From contig JAWKRT010000002.1 of NCBI GenBank assembly GCA_041389495.1, positions 806,001 through 870,000 on the forward strand: a stretch of DNA of 64,000 bases, in the 5' to 3' direction. The notes beneath the pieces were generated by a model. That model was given only the letters and a program-made list of their open reading frames with translations, did not search any database and had not been told where the DNA came from. Shown here one piece after another: positions 51,870-62,358 of the stretch. This DNA is from Myxococcota bacterium (lineage in GTDB: Bacteria > Myxococcota_A > UBA9160 > UBA4427). Numbering within the stretch: the stretch's first letter is position 1; the number at the start of each line of letters is the position of its first letter. The position numbers and the translations under genes were made by a program.

Positions 51870-54582
51870 ATGCGCCGCGCGCTCGCGCTAGGCGGCGCGA
51901 TCGCGGCGCTCGCCGCGATCGCCGGATGTTGGGCGGCGCGCCACGCGCTCGCCGCGCGCGCAATCGAGCGCGCGCTCCGCGAGCGCGGCGTCGCGCAGCC
52001 GTCGCTGCGCGTCGATCTGCTCTCGCTCGGCCGCGTGCGCGCGCGCGACGTCGCCCTCGGCGCGCCGCCCGCCCCGCGCGCGGCGACGGTCGACGTCGCA
52101 CTCGCATGGGACGTCTCCCTCGCGCGCATCGCACCATCGATCGCCGACGTCCGCATCGAGGGCGCCGAGGCGACGCTCGTGCGCGACGCGTCGGGCGCGC
52201 TCGCGATCGCGGGCACGTCGCTCCCGCTCGACGGCTTCGACGCGGCGGGCTCCGCGGGCGCGTCCGGTGCGGCCACGCCTGCGGAGGCGACGAGCGCGCA
52301 CGGCACGGCGGCGTCGGCCGGCGCGGCGGCTGCCCGCGAGCCCGCCTGGCGCGCGCTGCTGCGCGCGCTGCCGCCCGTGCGCGTCGACGGCGCGCGCATC
52401 CGCGTCGCGTCCGGCCGCGAGGGCGACCTCGCCGTCGAGGGCGCGGGGAGCGTGCGCGGCTGCGCGCGCGGCGGTGCCGCGCTCGCGCTCGACGCGCGCG
52501 TCGCGAGTGCTGCGGGCGCGGCGCCCGTCGCGCTGCGCATCGCGCCGGCCGGCGCTTCCGGCGCATCGCACCGGCTCGCGCTCGAGGGCGACGTCGCGCC
52601 CCTGCTGCGCGCGCTCGGACTCGCACCGTCCGCCGCCGCGCCGTCCGCCGGCGCCGCGAGCGCATCGCGCGCGGCGCCGCGAGCGCACGCCGCGGCGCCG
52701 CGAGCGCGCCGGCGCCGCGAGCGCTCCGCGCGACGGCGAGGATCCGTCCGTCGACCGCGAACGCGACGCGGTGCTCGTCGACGTCCGGGTCGACGCGTCG
52801 CTCGACGCGCTCTGCGACGCCGCGGTGCCGGTCGGCGGCGACGTGCGCGCGCGCGTCGCGCTCCCGCTCGCGTGGCTCGGCGCCGGCGACGGGCGCGCCG
52901 AGGTCGAGCTCGCGGGCGCGATCGACGGCGCGGCGCGGATCGCGCTTCGCGAGTGCGCGCGCGTGCGATCGCTCGCCGCGCGCGAAGCGCCGGCGCTGAC
53001 CGTCGGCGCGTGGAGGGTCGACGCGCCGCGCGAGCTCTGCATCGTCGGCGGCGACGGCGCGCCGCTCGCGCTCGACGTCGCGGCGCTCGCGAGCGCTTTC
53101 GGGAGTGCGAGCGAAGGCGCGAACGACGGGAGCGGAGGCGCGAACGCGTGGCCGGGGCTTCGCGCCGACCTCGAGGCCCTCGCGCTGCGCGGGCCGGACG
53201 GCGCGCGCGTGCGGGCCGACGGCGTGCGCGTCGAGCTCGTCGCCGACGCGCGCGGCGGCGCGCCCGCGCTGCGAGCGAGCGGCCGCGCGCTCGCGGGCGA
53301 CGGCTGGCCCGTCGGTCTCGAGGGCCTGTCGCTCGAAGCGCCGCTGCGCGCGCTCTCCCGGCTCCTGACCGCGACGAGCGCGCACGACGCGCACGACGCG
53401 GGCGGCGACGGCGCCGCGCCGCCGGCGCGGGACGGCGGCGTGCGCGTCGCGGCGGCGCGCGTCGCGAGCACGGCGCGGCCGCCCGCGTTCGCGCCGCTGC
53501 GCGTCGACGTCGAGCTCGCGCCCGACGGCGCGGGCCTGCGCGCGCGCGGCACGGCCGTCGACGCGAGCGGCGCGGCGCGGATCGCGTTCGAGGCGCGCCA
53601 CGACGCGCGCGCGCGAAGCGGTGCGCTCGATGCGCGGCTCGCCGACATCGACTTCTCCGCGCCCGGCGCGCCCTCGATCGCGGCGCTCGTGCCGCCGCTC
53701 GCGGGCTGGGTCGACGGCCTCGGTGGCCGGCTCGGCGCAACCGCGTCGCTCGCGTGGAGTGCCGACGCGATCGGCGAGCCCGCGCTGTCGCTGCGCTTCG
53801 ACGACGTCGATCTCGAGACGGCGGGAGAGGCCGTGCGCGGGCTCGCCGGCGACGTCGAGCTCGTCGGCCTCGCGCCGCCGCGGACGCGCGCGTCGCAGAC
53901 GCTGCGCTTCCGCCGCGTCGACGCGCTCGCGCCGCTCGCGGACGGCGACGTGCGCTTCGCGATCGAGCGCGGCGGACGCGTGCGCCTCGAGCGCGCGACG
54001 GGGCGCTTCGCGGGCGGCTGGCTGCGCGCCGTCGCCGAGCCCGCCGACGCGAGCGGCGACGACCGCATCGTGCTGCGCGTCGCCCGCCTCGACGCGCGTC
54101 GGCTCGCCGCGCTCGCCGGCGACGCCGTCGATCTCGAGGCGACCGGGACGCTGTGGGGCAAGGTTCCGCTCGTCGTCCGCGACGGCGGCGTGGCGATCGA
54201 CGGCGCCGTGCTCGCGGCGTCGCAGGGGGGCGTGCTGCGCTATCGCGCGCGCGACGGCGCCGGCGCCGCCGCGGACGCCACCGACTCGTGGGCGCTGCTG
54301 CGACGCGCGCTCGCGGACTTCCGCTACGAGCGCCTCGAGATCTCCGCGGACGGGCCGCTCGACGGCGAGATGAGCGCGCACGTCGAGCTGCGCGGGAGCA
54401 GCCCCGCCGTCGAGGACGGCCGGCCGATCGAGCTGCGCGTGCGGCTGTCGGGCGGCGTCGCGCAGGTGTTCCGGTCGGCGCTCTTCGGGAACGCGGTGGT
54501 CGAGCGGCTGCGCGAGCGGCTCGTCGAAGCGGCCGCGCGCGGGGCCGCGCGGCGCGTGCGCGACGACGGCGCGCGACGATAG
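51870..54582 (+). pseudogene. YdbH-family envelope protein, split by a frameshift
   Basis: The N-terminal part is in one frame from ATG 51870 (a GTG at 51837 is possible): a hydrophobic anchor (LGGAIAALAAIAGCW), then strand-rich repeats such as VDLLSLGRVRARDVALG. The C-terminal part is in another frame up to 54582 and carries the YdbH signature end ADFRYERLEISADGPLDGE, AHVELRGSSPAVEDGRP and LFGNAVVERLRERL. YdbH proteins bridge the periplasm in phospholipid transport. The frames switch inside a tract with four GGCGCCGCGAGCGC copies; copies 1 and 4 encode the same AGAASA in the two frames, 61 bp apart. It may be phase-variable, broken, or a sequencing error. Confidence 0.75.
52650..52724. repeat. 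Four copies of a 14-bp unit at a frameshift site
   Basis: GGCGCCGCGAGCGC occurs at 52650, 52673, 52694 and 52711 (spacings 23, 21 and 17). The distance from copy 1 to copy 4 is 61 bp, which is 1 mod 3, exactly the shift needed to join the two reading frames. Confidence 0.85.
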
Positions 54583-54690
54583 GCGGGCGAGGAGCGGGCC
54601 GAGGCGAGGATAGGCGGCTGCGGCGCGAGCATTTGCGGTCGCGCGCGCCCGGATGACACAATGCGCCGCGGTCCGCAGGGGGAGGCGCGC

Positions 54691-56943
54691 ATGGCGACCG
54701 CAGTCACGGCGACCCGCACCGCGCGACGGGGGCGCGCAGCCGCGCTCGCGTGCGCGATGGCGTTCGCGGTCGCGGCGCTCGCCGACGCGTCCGATCCCGA
54801 GCCCCGCGTGATCGAGATCGCGCCCGTGCCGATCGGCGCGGCCGCGCGGCTCGCCTCGACGCGCGCCGTCGGCGGCGCGCCGCCGTCGCTGCCGCTCGAC
54901 GGGCTCGAGCCCGCGGCGCCGAGCGCGCCCGCGCTCGCGCCGCGGCGCACCGCGACGCTCTCGACGACGAGCGCGACGCTGCTCCAGTCGGTCGCGGTCG
55001 CCGACACGTCGTCGACGAAGATCGCGACCACGTCCACGATCGCCACCGCGCCGATCGCGACCGCGACGACGAGCACCGCCTACGTGCCGGTCGTGCAGAC
55101 GGCGATCGTCGCGACGCCGACGACCGCGACGAGCGTCTCGACGCTGCCGACGACGACGTCGGTCTCGACCGGCGGCGGTCTCACGGCGGGCACCGCGACC
55201 GCGACGCTGCTCGACCGCACGCGCGTGTTCGAGGCGAGCGAGCCGTCGATCGTCGCGATCACGAGCCCGACGCTCGAGGTGCTGCGCCCGCCGCCGTACT
55301 CGATCTACGAGCCGCCCGCGCCGCGCCCCTACGACCCGACGCCCACGCCGTACGACCCGACGCCGCCGCCGGGAACGCCTCCGCCGGAAGGCGGCGGCGC
55401 GGACGGCGCGAACGGAGGCGGCGCGGGCGGCGCGCCGCAGGGCGACGGGAAGCGCTGGTCGCTCGATCAGCAGCTGCAGGTCTACGCGATCTTCCGCGAT
55501 CGCATCCAGGAGCTGCAGCAGCTGCGGCGCGAGCGCGAGGCGCGCAAGGAGCAGGAGGCGCAGCGGCGGCAGGACTTCCAGGGCCCGTCGGCGCTCGGCG
55601 CCGCCAACCTGCTCGAGAACCTGCACGTCGACCGGCGCGTCGAGCTGCGCGCCAACGAGATCCTGAAGATCGCGAGCGAGGTGTACTTCGACGCGAACCG
55701 CGACACGGGCGTCGTGTACTACCTGCCGCGCCGCTACGACCTCGCCTGGAACCCGCGCGACCAGTACGCGCTCACCGTGATCTACGGGATGGCCGGCGCG
55801 ACCGAGGGCGACGGCGAGGTGTTCATGGCCGCGCGCCTCGACACGGGCATCGACGCGCGCGAGCTCGAGGTCGCGAAGGCGCTCGTGCGCGCCTACATCC
55901 GCCGCCACGCGAAGCAGACGCCGCAGCGCTTCGAGGAGCTGCGCCCGGTGCCGCTCGCGTCGACGTCGAACGTCGAGCTGTTCGGCGGCGCGAGCAACGA
56001 GTTCACGGTCGACGCGGGGCAGGTGAGCGTGCAGCGCGTGTCGGGCTTCCTCGAGAGCATCGACGTGTCGTGGGCCACCGACGTGCGGCGGCTGCTGAAC
56101 ATCGAGAGCCTGCTGCGCACGGACGCCGGCATCCACGGGTCGACGACGTTCGAGACGGCGGGCCGCGAGCCGTTCCGGCGCACGATCCCGCTCGAGATCG
56201 ACGTGACGTCGCGCGGCAGCCTCGGCCGCGTCGTCTTCGACCGCGCGAAGGGCTGGGCGAACGAGGCGCCCTACCCGGTGACGCTGCACGACCTGCACGC
56301 GCTCGTGCTCGCGACGGAGAGCCGCGGGCGCGTGCGCGAGGACGACCCCGTCGTCTACTCGTGGAGCCTCGGCGACGCGGTCGTCGCGCCGGGCGAGCGC
56401 GTGCGCTGGCAGGCGGGCGCGGTGCCCGAGTGGCTCGACGGGCAGGCGCTCCTCTTCTGGGTCGAGTACTCGGTCGACGGCACGTGCGCGCCGTGCGACG
56501 ACGCGGTGTTCAGCGAGCGCTTCATCCCCGACCTCCCGAAGACGCGCGAGGTCGTGTTCACGACCGGCGACGCGTTCGAGGCGACGGGCGCCGAGCGCAT
56601 CACCGTGCACGTGCGCTCGCCCTTCCTCGACCCGCAGCGCAGCGCGATCGTGCAGCTGCCCGGCGTGCGCCTCGCCGCCGACGGGCAGGAGACGCAGGTC
56701 GCGCGGCTCTTCCTGACCGAGCGCGAGTTCTCGCCCGCGGCCTCGCACGAGCCGTTCTACGAGTGGTTCCTCGAGGTCGCGATGCGCGACGGGACGACGT
56801 ACCGGTCGCCGTCGTGGAGCCCATCGCGCGCGCTCGACCTGCTGCTCGGCTCGGCCGTCGTCGAGCAGGCGCTCGGAGGCCGCGTCTGGGAGCGCGCGTC
56901 GCCGAACGCGGACGACGCGGTGTCGCCGTCCGCGCTCGAATGA
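54691..56943 (+). CDS. Secreted array protein 1 (unknown paralogous family)
   Basis: 750 residues from ATG 54691, which has GGGGGAGG upstream; an ATG at 54661 is in frame but has no Shine-Dalgarno. A signal peptide (ALACAMAFAVAALADA) precedes about 90 residues rich in Ser/Thr/Ala, a Pro-rich stretch with YDPTPTPYDPTPPP, a Gly-rich linker and a short helix (LQQLRREREARKEQEAQRR). The C-terminal 420 residues include VVYYLPRRYDLA, which aligns with block A of the four following genes, and many beta strands. No enzyme motif is seen. First of five tandem genes; the next starts in an ATGA overlap. Function unknown; envelope location inferred. Confidence 0.75.
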   Translation: MATAVTATRTARRGRAAALACAMAFAVAALADASDPEPRVIEIAPVPIGAAARLASTRAVGGAPPSLPLDGLEPAAPSAPALAPRRTATLSTTSATLLQSVAVADTSSTKIATTSTIATAPIATATTSTAYVPVVQTAIVATPTTATSVSTLPTTTSVSTGGGLTAGTATATLLDRTRVFEASEPSIVAITSPTLEVLRPPPYSIYEPPAPRPYDPTPTPYDPTPPPGTPPPEGGGADGANGGGAGGAPQGDGKRWSLDQQLQVYAIFRDRIQELQQLRREREARKEQEAQRRQDFQGPSALGAANLLENLHVDRRVELRANEILKIASEVYFDANRDTGVVYYLPRRYDLAWNPRDQYALTVIYGMAGATEGDGEVFMAARLDTGIDARELEVAKALVRAYIRRHAKQTPQRFEELRPVPLASTSNVELFGGASNEFTVDAGQVSVQRVSGFLESIDVSWATDVRRLLNIESLLRTDAGIHGSTTFETAGREPFRRTIPLEIDVTSRGSLGRVVFDRAKGWANEAPYPVTLHDLHALVLATESRGRVREDDPVVYSWSLGDAVVAPGERVRWQAGAVPEWLDGQALLFWVEYSVDGTCAPCDDAVFSERFIPDLPKTREVVFTTGDAFEATGAERITVHVRSPFLDPQRSAIVQLPGVRLAADGQETQVARLFLTEREFSPAASHEPFYEWFLEVAMRDGTTYRSPSWSPSRALDLLLGSAVVEQALGGRVWERASPNADDAVSPSALE

Positions 56944-58148
56944 GCCGCCGCGCGCGCGCGGCGCGCGGCGTCGCGTGCCTCGTGCTCGCCCTCGTCGCGC
57001 CGGCGTTCGCGCGCGCGGCGCCCGACCTCCGCAACGCGGTCGAGGTCGGGCCGCTGCAGGTCTACCGCGATCACGAGCGGCGCGACGTCTTCTACTACGC
57101 GCCCGGGCCGCTCGAGCTCGCCGTCGAGCGCGACGGGCGGCCCGGCCTCTCGTTCCTGCAGCTGCGCTGGGTGGGCGGCGCGCTCCACGGCGACGCGAGC
57201 GACGCGGGGAGCCTCAGCACGCTGACGCTGCGCTTCCGCATGGCGGGGCCGACGCCCGCCGACCTCGCGGTGATGCGCGCCGGCATCCAGCGCGCGGTCG
57301 GCAGCGCGCGCATCGAGCTGCGGCCGCTCCCGATCACGGGCTTCGACGCCGCGCTCGTGTACGCGACGATCGGCGAGGGCGCGCGCAGCGAGCCGCTGCC
57401 GGCCGGCTACTTCGAGGCCGACGGCGCGCCCGAGACGCGCACGTCGGCGGCCGGCTACTGGAGCGAGCGCAGCTACACCGTGCCGCTCGACGAGCGCACG
57501 TCGCAGGTGCTGTGGCGCACGCTGCACGAGCAGCAGGTGCTGATGAGCCTGTCGTACGTGTTCTCGACCTCGGGGCGCGGCCACGACGGCGACGTCTTCG
57601 TGTCGATCCGGCGCGACACGTCGGACGCGATGCAGCTGCTGCGCGAGCGGCTCGGGCTCGCGGAGCCCGACGCGCTCGACGCCCTGGCGCGCACGCTCGA
57701 GGAGCGCGCCGACGACGTCGTGTCGTCGAAGCTCGTGCGCGCGGGCGCGCTCGCCATCCGCGTCGACGCCGAGCGCTGGCCGGCGCTCTTCCAGCGCGTC
57801 GACTTCGAGGACGCCGCGCCGCCCGGCTACGCGCACCTGCGCGTCTACTGCTACGACTTCCAGAACCGCCTGCGGCCCGATCTCTTCTACAAGAAGGTCG
57901 AGGTCGAGGCGCGCGCCGTCGACGGGCGACCCGTGCGCGCGGAGGTGAAGTTCCTCGGCAGCGAGCCCGACCTGTACGCGCGCACGCTGCGCTTCCCCGT
58001 CGCCGTCGAGCTCAAGGCGCCGTACCGCTATCGCGTCGTCGCGGCGCATCGCGACGGGCGCGTCGAGAGCGGCGAGTGGCGCGAGCGCGCGCAGTGGAGC
58101 CGCATCCTCGACATCACGACGCGCCCGGACGGCGAGGGGCCGGGCTAG
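56940..58148 (+). CDS. Secreted array protein 2 (unknown paralogous family)
   Basis: 402 residues. ATGA overlap with the previous gene. A signal peptide (VACLVLALVAPAFARA) is followed by block A (DVFYYAPGPLELAVERDG, SFLQLRWVGG), a helix with SQVLWRTLHEQQVLMSLSYVFS and a mixed strand/helix region (YAHLRVYCYDFQNRLRP, FYKKVEVEARAV). It is shorter than its neighbours and lacks the VNLADP block, so it is the most divergent or minimal member. Soluble periplasmic or surface location is inferred. No known domain is recognised. Confidence 0.72.
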   Translation: MSRRARAARGVACLVLALVAPAFARAAPDLRNAVEVGPLQVYRDHERRDVFYYAPGPLELAVERDGRPGLSFLQLRWVGGALHGDASDAGSLSTLTLRFRMAGPTPADLAVMRAGIQRAVGSARIELRPLPITGFDAALVYATIGEGARSEPLPAGYFEADGAPETRTSAAGYWSERSYTVPLDERTSQVLWRTLHEQQVLMSLSYVFSTSGRGHDGDVFVSIRRDTSDAMQLLRERLGLAEPDALDALARTLEERADDVVSSKLVRAGALAIRVDAERWPALFQRVDFEDAAPPGYAHLRVYCYDFQNRLRPDLFYKKVEVEARAVDGRPVRAEVKFLGSEPDLYARTLRFPVAVELKAPYRYRVVAAHRDGRVESGEWRERAQWSRILDITTRPDGEGPG

Positions 58149-60016
58149 TGGGCGCGCGGCGCGGAGCGGTGCGGAAGGTGCGGCGCCGCGCGCTCGTCGC
58201 GCTCGCGCGCGGTGCCCTCTGCCTCGCGGTCGCCGCCACCGCCGGCGCGGCGCGCGCGCTCGTGCAGCTCGAGGAGGGCCGCCGCGTCATCGAGGGCGTC
58301 GTGCTGCTGCGCGATGCCCACGACGACAAGGCCTACTACTACCTGCCGCGCGCGCCGCGCCTCGCGCGCGCCGCCGACGGCGAGACGCTCGAGCTCCTGT
58401 GCGTGAAGTACGTGGGCGCGGGCGACGCGCCGAGCGGCGGGCTCCTGCACGCGCTCGTCGAGCTCGACCTGCCCGACGGGCTCGAGGCGACGGTGGCGCG
58501 CGAGCTCGCGCGCGAGGTCGAGGGCGCGACGCTGCGCGGGCCGGTGCCGCTGCTCGAGGCGGTCGACGACGGCGCCGCGGGCGTCGGTGCGTTCCGCGTC
58601 GTGTCGGGGACGCTCTCGAGCGCGGGCGACGGCGGGCTCACGCGCGCGCTCGTCACGTCGGGGCACGCGCCGCTCGCGCCGGGCGCGAAGGCCGTCGTCG
58701 CCGCGCGGCTCACGCCCGAGGGCGCGACGCTCCTGTGGGAGACGTTCGCGTCGCCGACCTCGGACGTCTCGGTCGCGATCACCGCCTACTACGAGGCGGC
58801 GATCCCCGCCTATCGAGCGCGCGTGTCGGCGTCGATGGACACCGTCTACGCGCACTTCAGCGAGCACGCGAACGCGCAGCTCGGCTACTCGAAGGCGGAG
58901 CTGCGCACGCAGACCGACGCGCTCGTGCGCGACGGCGGCATCGCGATCGAGGTGCTCGACCGCTCGTCGTCGGCGGGCGTCGACGCGGCGGCGATGGACC
59001 GCATCGTCGACCTCGTCGCGACGCGGCTCGCCGAGCAGCTCTTCGATGCGACGGCCGGCTGGGCGCGCGCGCCCGAGCGCGAGGCGGCGGCGGGCGAGAG
59101 CGGGGGTGCGGGGCGGCGCGAGCCGGGCTGGCTCGACGCGGCGCTGCAGCTGAACGACCAGCCCTACGTGACCGACGTGCGCTACGAGCTCAAGCGGCGC
59201 AGCGACGTGCAGCGCAGCGCGTTCGAGCTCGACCTGACGCGCGCCGCGACGATCCGCGTGCCGTTCGAGACGGCCGGCAACCTCGGCGGGCTCTACGCCG
59301 AGCTCGGCTCCGACCCGCGCTACTTCCGCGTCGTGAACCTCGCCGACCCGGTGTTCGAGACGCGCACCGTCCACTTCCAGATCGACGGCGCCTTCCTCGA
59401 CGCCTTCCAGGACACGCTCAACTTCGTCTCCGTGAGCTTCCGCAAGCGCGCGGCCGGGCGGCCGGAGTTCGCGCGCTCGCTCGTCTTCACGCACGACGAC
59501 GTGAAGGCGGGGCGGACGCTGCAGAGCGTCGACTATCCCCGGCTCGGCGAGGGCGAGGACGACTGGCGGAGCTACGAGTACCGCGTGAGCTGGAGCGTGC
59601 GGGGCCGCGACGCGATCGCGGAGCCGGCCGAGCCCGACGCGTGGATCCGCGCCGATGCGCCCGCGGTCGCGCTCGCGCCGCCGCTCGAGCGGCGGACCGT
59701 CGAGATCGACGCCGATCGCGCGCTCTTCGCGGAGCGCGGCGTCGCGACGGGCGTGGTCGAGTTCGCGGTGCCGCTCGGCGGCCGGCCGAAGCTCCAGCGC
59801 AAGGCCACGCTGCGCGCCTCGGACGCCGAGGCCTCGAAGGTGGTCTCGATCTTCCACGACCGCGGGGCCGCCGTCGGCTGGCGCGTCACGTGGCACGGAA
59901 GGTCGGGCGTCGCGCGCACCGAGGCGCGCGGACTCGATTCGGAGTATCTCTACCTCGTTCCACCCGTTCCACCCGAGCCCGGCGCCGAAGGCGGCGCCGC
60001 GCGCGAAGTGAGGTGA
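58148..60016 (+). CDS. Secreted array protein 3 (unknown paralogous family)
   Basis: 622 residues from GTG 58148, which shares one base with the previous TAG stop. Signal peptide ALCLAVAATAGAARA. Block A: KAYYYLPRAPRLA, LLCVKYVGAG, GGLLHALVELDL. Block B: FRVVSGTLSS, TSGHAPLAPGAK. Block C: RVVNLADPVFETRTVHFQIDG and VSVSFRKR. Block D: YEYRVSWSVRG then LAPPLERRTVEI. These blocks recur in the same order in the next two genes. A GTG 21 bases further in is an alternative start. Beta-rich; no catalytic motif visible. Confidence 0.75.
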   Translation: MGARRGAVRKVRRRALVALARGALCLAVAATAGAARALVQLEEGRRVIEGVVLLRDAHDDKAYYYLPRAPRLARAADGETLELLCVKYVGAGDAPSGGLLHALVELDLPDGLEATVARELAREVEGATLRGPVPLLEAVDDGAAGVGAFRVVSGTLSSAGDGGLTRALVTSGHAPLAPGAKAVVAARLTPEGATLLWETFASPTSDVSVAITAYYEAAIPAYRARVSASMDTVYAHFSEHANAQLGYSKAELRTQTDALVRDGGIAIEVLDRSSSAGVDAAAMDRIVDLVATRLAEQLFDATAGWARAPEREAAAGESGGAGRREPGWLDAALQLNDQPYVTDVRYELKRRSDVQRSAFELDLTRAATIRVPFETAGNLGGLYAELGSDPRYFRVVNLADPVFETRTVHFQIDGAFLDAFQDTLNFVSVSFRKRAAGRPEFARSLVFTHDDVKAGRTLQSVDYPRLGEGEDDWRSYEYRVSWSVRGRDAIAEPAEPDAWIRADAPAVALAPPLERRTVEIDADRALFAERGVATGVVEFAVPLGGRPKLQRKATLRASDAEASKVVSIFHDRGAAVGWRVTWHGRSGVARTEARGLDSEYLYLVPPVPPEPGAEGGAAREVR

Positions 60017-60020
60017 GCCG

Positions 60021-62354
60021 ATGGATTCGCTGAGGATCGCCCGCGCCCTCGTGGCGACGGGCGCCCTGCTCGCGGCACCGGCCGCGGACGCCGTCCTGCT
60101 CGACGGCAACAACCGCTGCTCGGTCAAGATGAAGGACGGCACCGACGTCGTGCTCTACGGCGAGTTCGTGAGCTCGGTCGGGACGCGCCGGCCGCTGCTC
60201 TCGCCGCTGATGGGCGCGGGCAAGTCGTTGCGCACGCTGCAGCAGCACGCGCTCGCGCCGGCGAAGCAGGCGAGCTCGCTCATCGACGCGCGCGGCGAGC
60301 CGACGCAGAAGGGGAAGGACTTCCTCGCGTCGTGCGTGCGCGACCAGGTGCGCGGCCAGCGCGGCGTCGCGCTCTCGCCCTCGTTCGGGACGCCGTCGCT
60401 CCTGCACCCGGCCGTCCTCGGCAGCCGCGCCTACGGTCTGTGCGCCGGCGAGCTCCAGCGGCGTCACCGCGCCGAGACCGACGCGGCGAAGCCGAGCGCG
60501 ACCTCCGCGCTGCAGGACCTCACGACGAACCTGCCCGACTTCGAGGAGCCCGCGCGCTCGAACCGCTTCTACTACCTGCCGCCGGGCAACAGCCTGCGGC
60601 TGTCGGAGCGTCCGGCGAAGCCGGGTCAGAGCGCGAGCCAGCGCACGCCCGAGTTCCTGTTCGTCAAGTACACGACCGAGGAGCGCGCGGATGCGGGGGG
60701 CGTGCAGGGCGGCCTGCTGCACTTCCTGATGGAGTGGAGCCTCACGCCCGATCAGGAGGCCGAGCTCCGCAGCCTCGTGAAGGCGAACTGCAAGGTCGAC
60801 GGCAAGCCGGGCGAGCTCGTCGCCGCGGCCGAGGTGGGCGAGGGCGACGCGCAGGGCTCGTTCCGGCTCGTGTCGGCGACGCTCTCGGACGAGGGCATGA
60901 CGCGCTCGGTCGTGAAGTCGGGGCACGCGCCGACGATGCCGGGCGGCAAGGTCGCGGTGGCGGCGAACCTCGACAAGAACGGCGCGCAGCTCTTCATGGC
61001 GACGCTCGAGAAGTCGCGCTCGATCGCCGACCTCTCGGTCGAGCTCGACTTCGAGTACGTCGTGCAGCTCCCGGCGGCGAAGGGCGAGATCATCTTCCAC
61101 TGGGACAAGCTGCAGGAGAACGAGGAGGTCCTCGACGCGTACTTCCGGAAGTCGCGGAAGACGGACCTGATCGACCAGGATCTCCAGCTGCTCTCGACGA
61201 AGGAGAGCAACCGCGTCCGTTCGGAGCAGGCGGCCTTCAACACGATGATCGAGCGCGGCGTCGTGCAGTTCAACTTCGAGGGCTACCGCCCCGACGACGC
61301 GCAGACGCAGCAGATCATGCAGGCCATGCTGCAGTTCTTCACCGACAACATCATGAAGCCCGACGACGGCGCGGGCGACGTCGAGGAAGCATCGGTCGAG
61401 GACGCCGAGGATCCCGACACCGCCTTCGAGGGCAGCGGCCGCCGCACCTTCGACATCGACCGCGAGAAGCTCGAGTCGGCCTACGCCGCCAAGAAGCAGA
61501 TCGTGCGGCTCGACGCGGGCCTCGCGGTGAAGCAGCGCTTCCAGGTCGTGGGCAACGTCGCGAGCTGGTACGACGCGGCGAAGGACAACCGCGACTGCGT
61601 GATGGCCGTGAACCTGAACGACCCGTTCTTCGAGCACCGCGACATCCGCTTCATCCTCGATCTCGACGCGAAGGAGATCTTCGAGGACATGGTCAACTAC
61701 GTGACCGTGAACGTGCGGAAGGTGCGCCCGCGTTCGACGAACTTCGAGCGCAGCCTCACGATCGACCAGGAGTACCTGAAGACGCGCGGCGTGCAGGCCG
61801 CGATGAGCTACGCGCGCGAGGGCGACGTCGACACGGAGCTCTACGAGTACGAGACGCAGTGGAGCATCCGCGGCGGCAACCTCTGGCCGCGGACGCCGCG
61901 CTGGCGGAAGGGGAGCTGGGAGGGCGTGACGCTCTCGCCGCCGATCGAGCGCTGGGCGGTCGAGGTCGAGGGCGACCTCGACCAGATGCAGGCCAACGAC
62001 ATCGCGCGCGTGACGGTCGAGATGCACTACCCGCTGTTCGGGAAGGAGGAGTACAAGGTGCTCGCCCTCTCGCCGCGCGGCGGCAACTGGCTCGTGTCCG
62101 ACCACATCTACGTGGATCGCGGCACGCGCGGGTTCGCGTACCGGCTGATCGTGCACCACAAGACGGAGGGGCGGATGGCGCTGCCGTGGCAGACGCGCGT
62201 CGGCGACCGCTACGTCTACGCGACGATCCCGGAGGAGCTGCTCGTCGCGGGCAGCCTGCGCGAGCAGGCGAAGTCGCTCGCCAAGCAGCTCGGCCAGCTC
62301 GGCAGCGAGCAGGTGCTCGACCGGTTCCAGGAACTCTTCTCGCAGGCGGACTGA
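60021..62354 (+). CDS. Secreted array protein 4 (unknown paralogous family)
   Basis: 777 residues, the largest complete member. Signal peptide ARALVATGALLAAPAADA. About 130 extra residues precede block A (RFYYLPPGNSLRL, FLFVKYTTEE, GGLLHFLMEWSL). Block B: FRLVSATLSD, KSGHAPTMPGGK. Block C: MAVNLNDPFFEHRDIRFILD and VTVNVRKV. Block D: YEYETQWSIRGG then LSPPIERWAVEV. The middle has an acidic loop (GDVEEASVEDAEDPD). GAGGTGAG precedes the ATG, four bases after the previous stop. Possibly a receptor or scaffold; no family name can be given. Confidence 0.75.
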   Translation: MDSLRIARALVATGALLAAPAADAVLLDGNNRCSVKMKDGTDVVLYGEFVSSVGTRRPLLSPLMGAGKSLRTLQQHALAPAKQASSLIDARGEPTQKGKDFLASCVRDQVRGQRGVALSPSFGTPSLLHPAVLGSRAYGLCAGELQRRHRAETDAAKPSATSALQDLTTNLPDFEEPARSNRFYYLPPGNSLRLSERPAKPGQSASQRTPEFLFVKYTTEERADAGGVQGGLLHFLMEWSLTPDQEAELRSLVKANCKVDGKPGELVAAAEVGEGDAQGSFRLVSATLSDEGMTRSVVKSGHAPTMPGGKVAVAANLDKNGAQLFMATLEKSRSIADLSVELDFEYVVQLPAAKGEIIFHWDKLQENEEVLDAYFRKSRKTDLIDQDLQLLSTKESNRVRSEQAAFNTMIERGVVQFNFEGYRPDDAQTQQIMQAMLQFFTDNIMKPDDGAGDVEEASVEDAEDPDTAFEGSGRRTFDIDREKLESAYAAKKQIVRLDAGLAVKQRFQVVGNVASWYDAAKDNRDCVMAVNLNDPFFEHRDIRFILDLDAKEIFEDMVNYVTVNVRKVRPRSTNFERSLTIDQEYLKTRGVQAAMSYAREGDVDTELYEYETQWSIRGGNLWPRTPRWRKGSWEGVTLSPPIERWAVEVEGDLDQMQANDIARVTVEMHYPLFGKEEYKVLALSPRGGNWLVSDHIYVDRGTRGFAYRLIVHHKTEGRMALPWQTRVGDRYVYATIPEELLVAGSLREQAKSLAKQLGQLGSEQVLDRFQELFSQAD

Positions 62355-62358
62355 GCGG

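Noticed and set aside
54661..54690. ATG 54661 as the start of secreted array protein 1
   Set aside because: It has no Shine-Dalgarno or TANNNT hexamer. ATG 54691 has GGGGGAGG and leads directly into a normal signal peptide.
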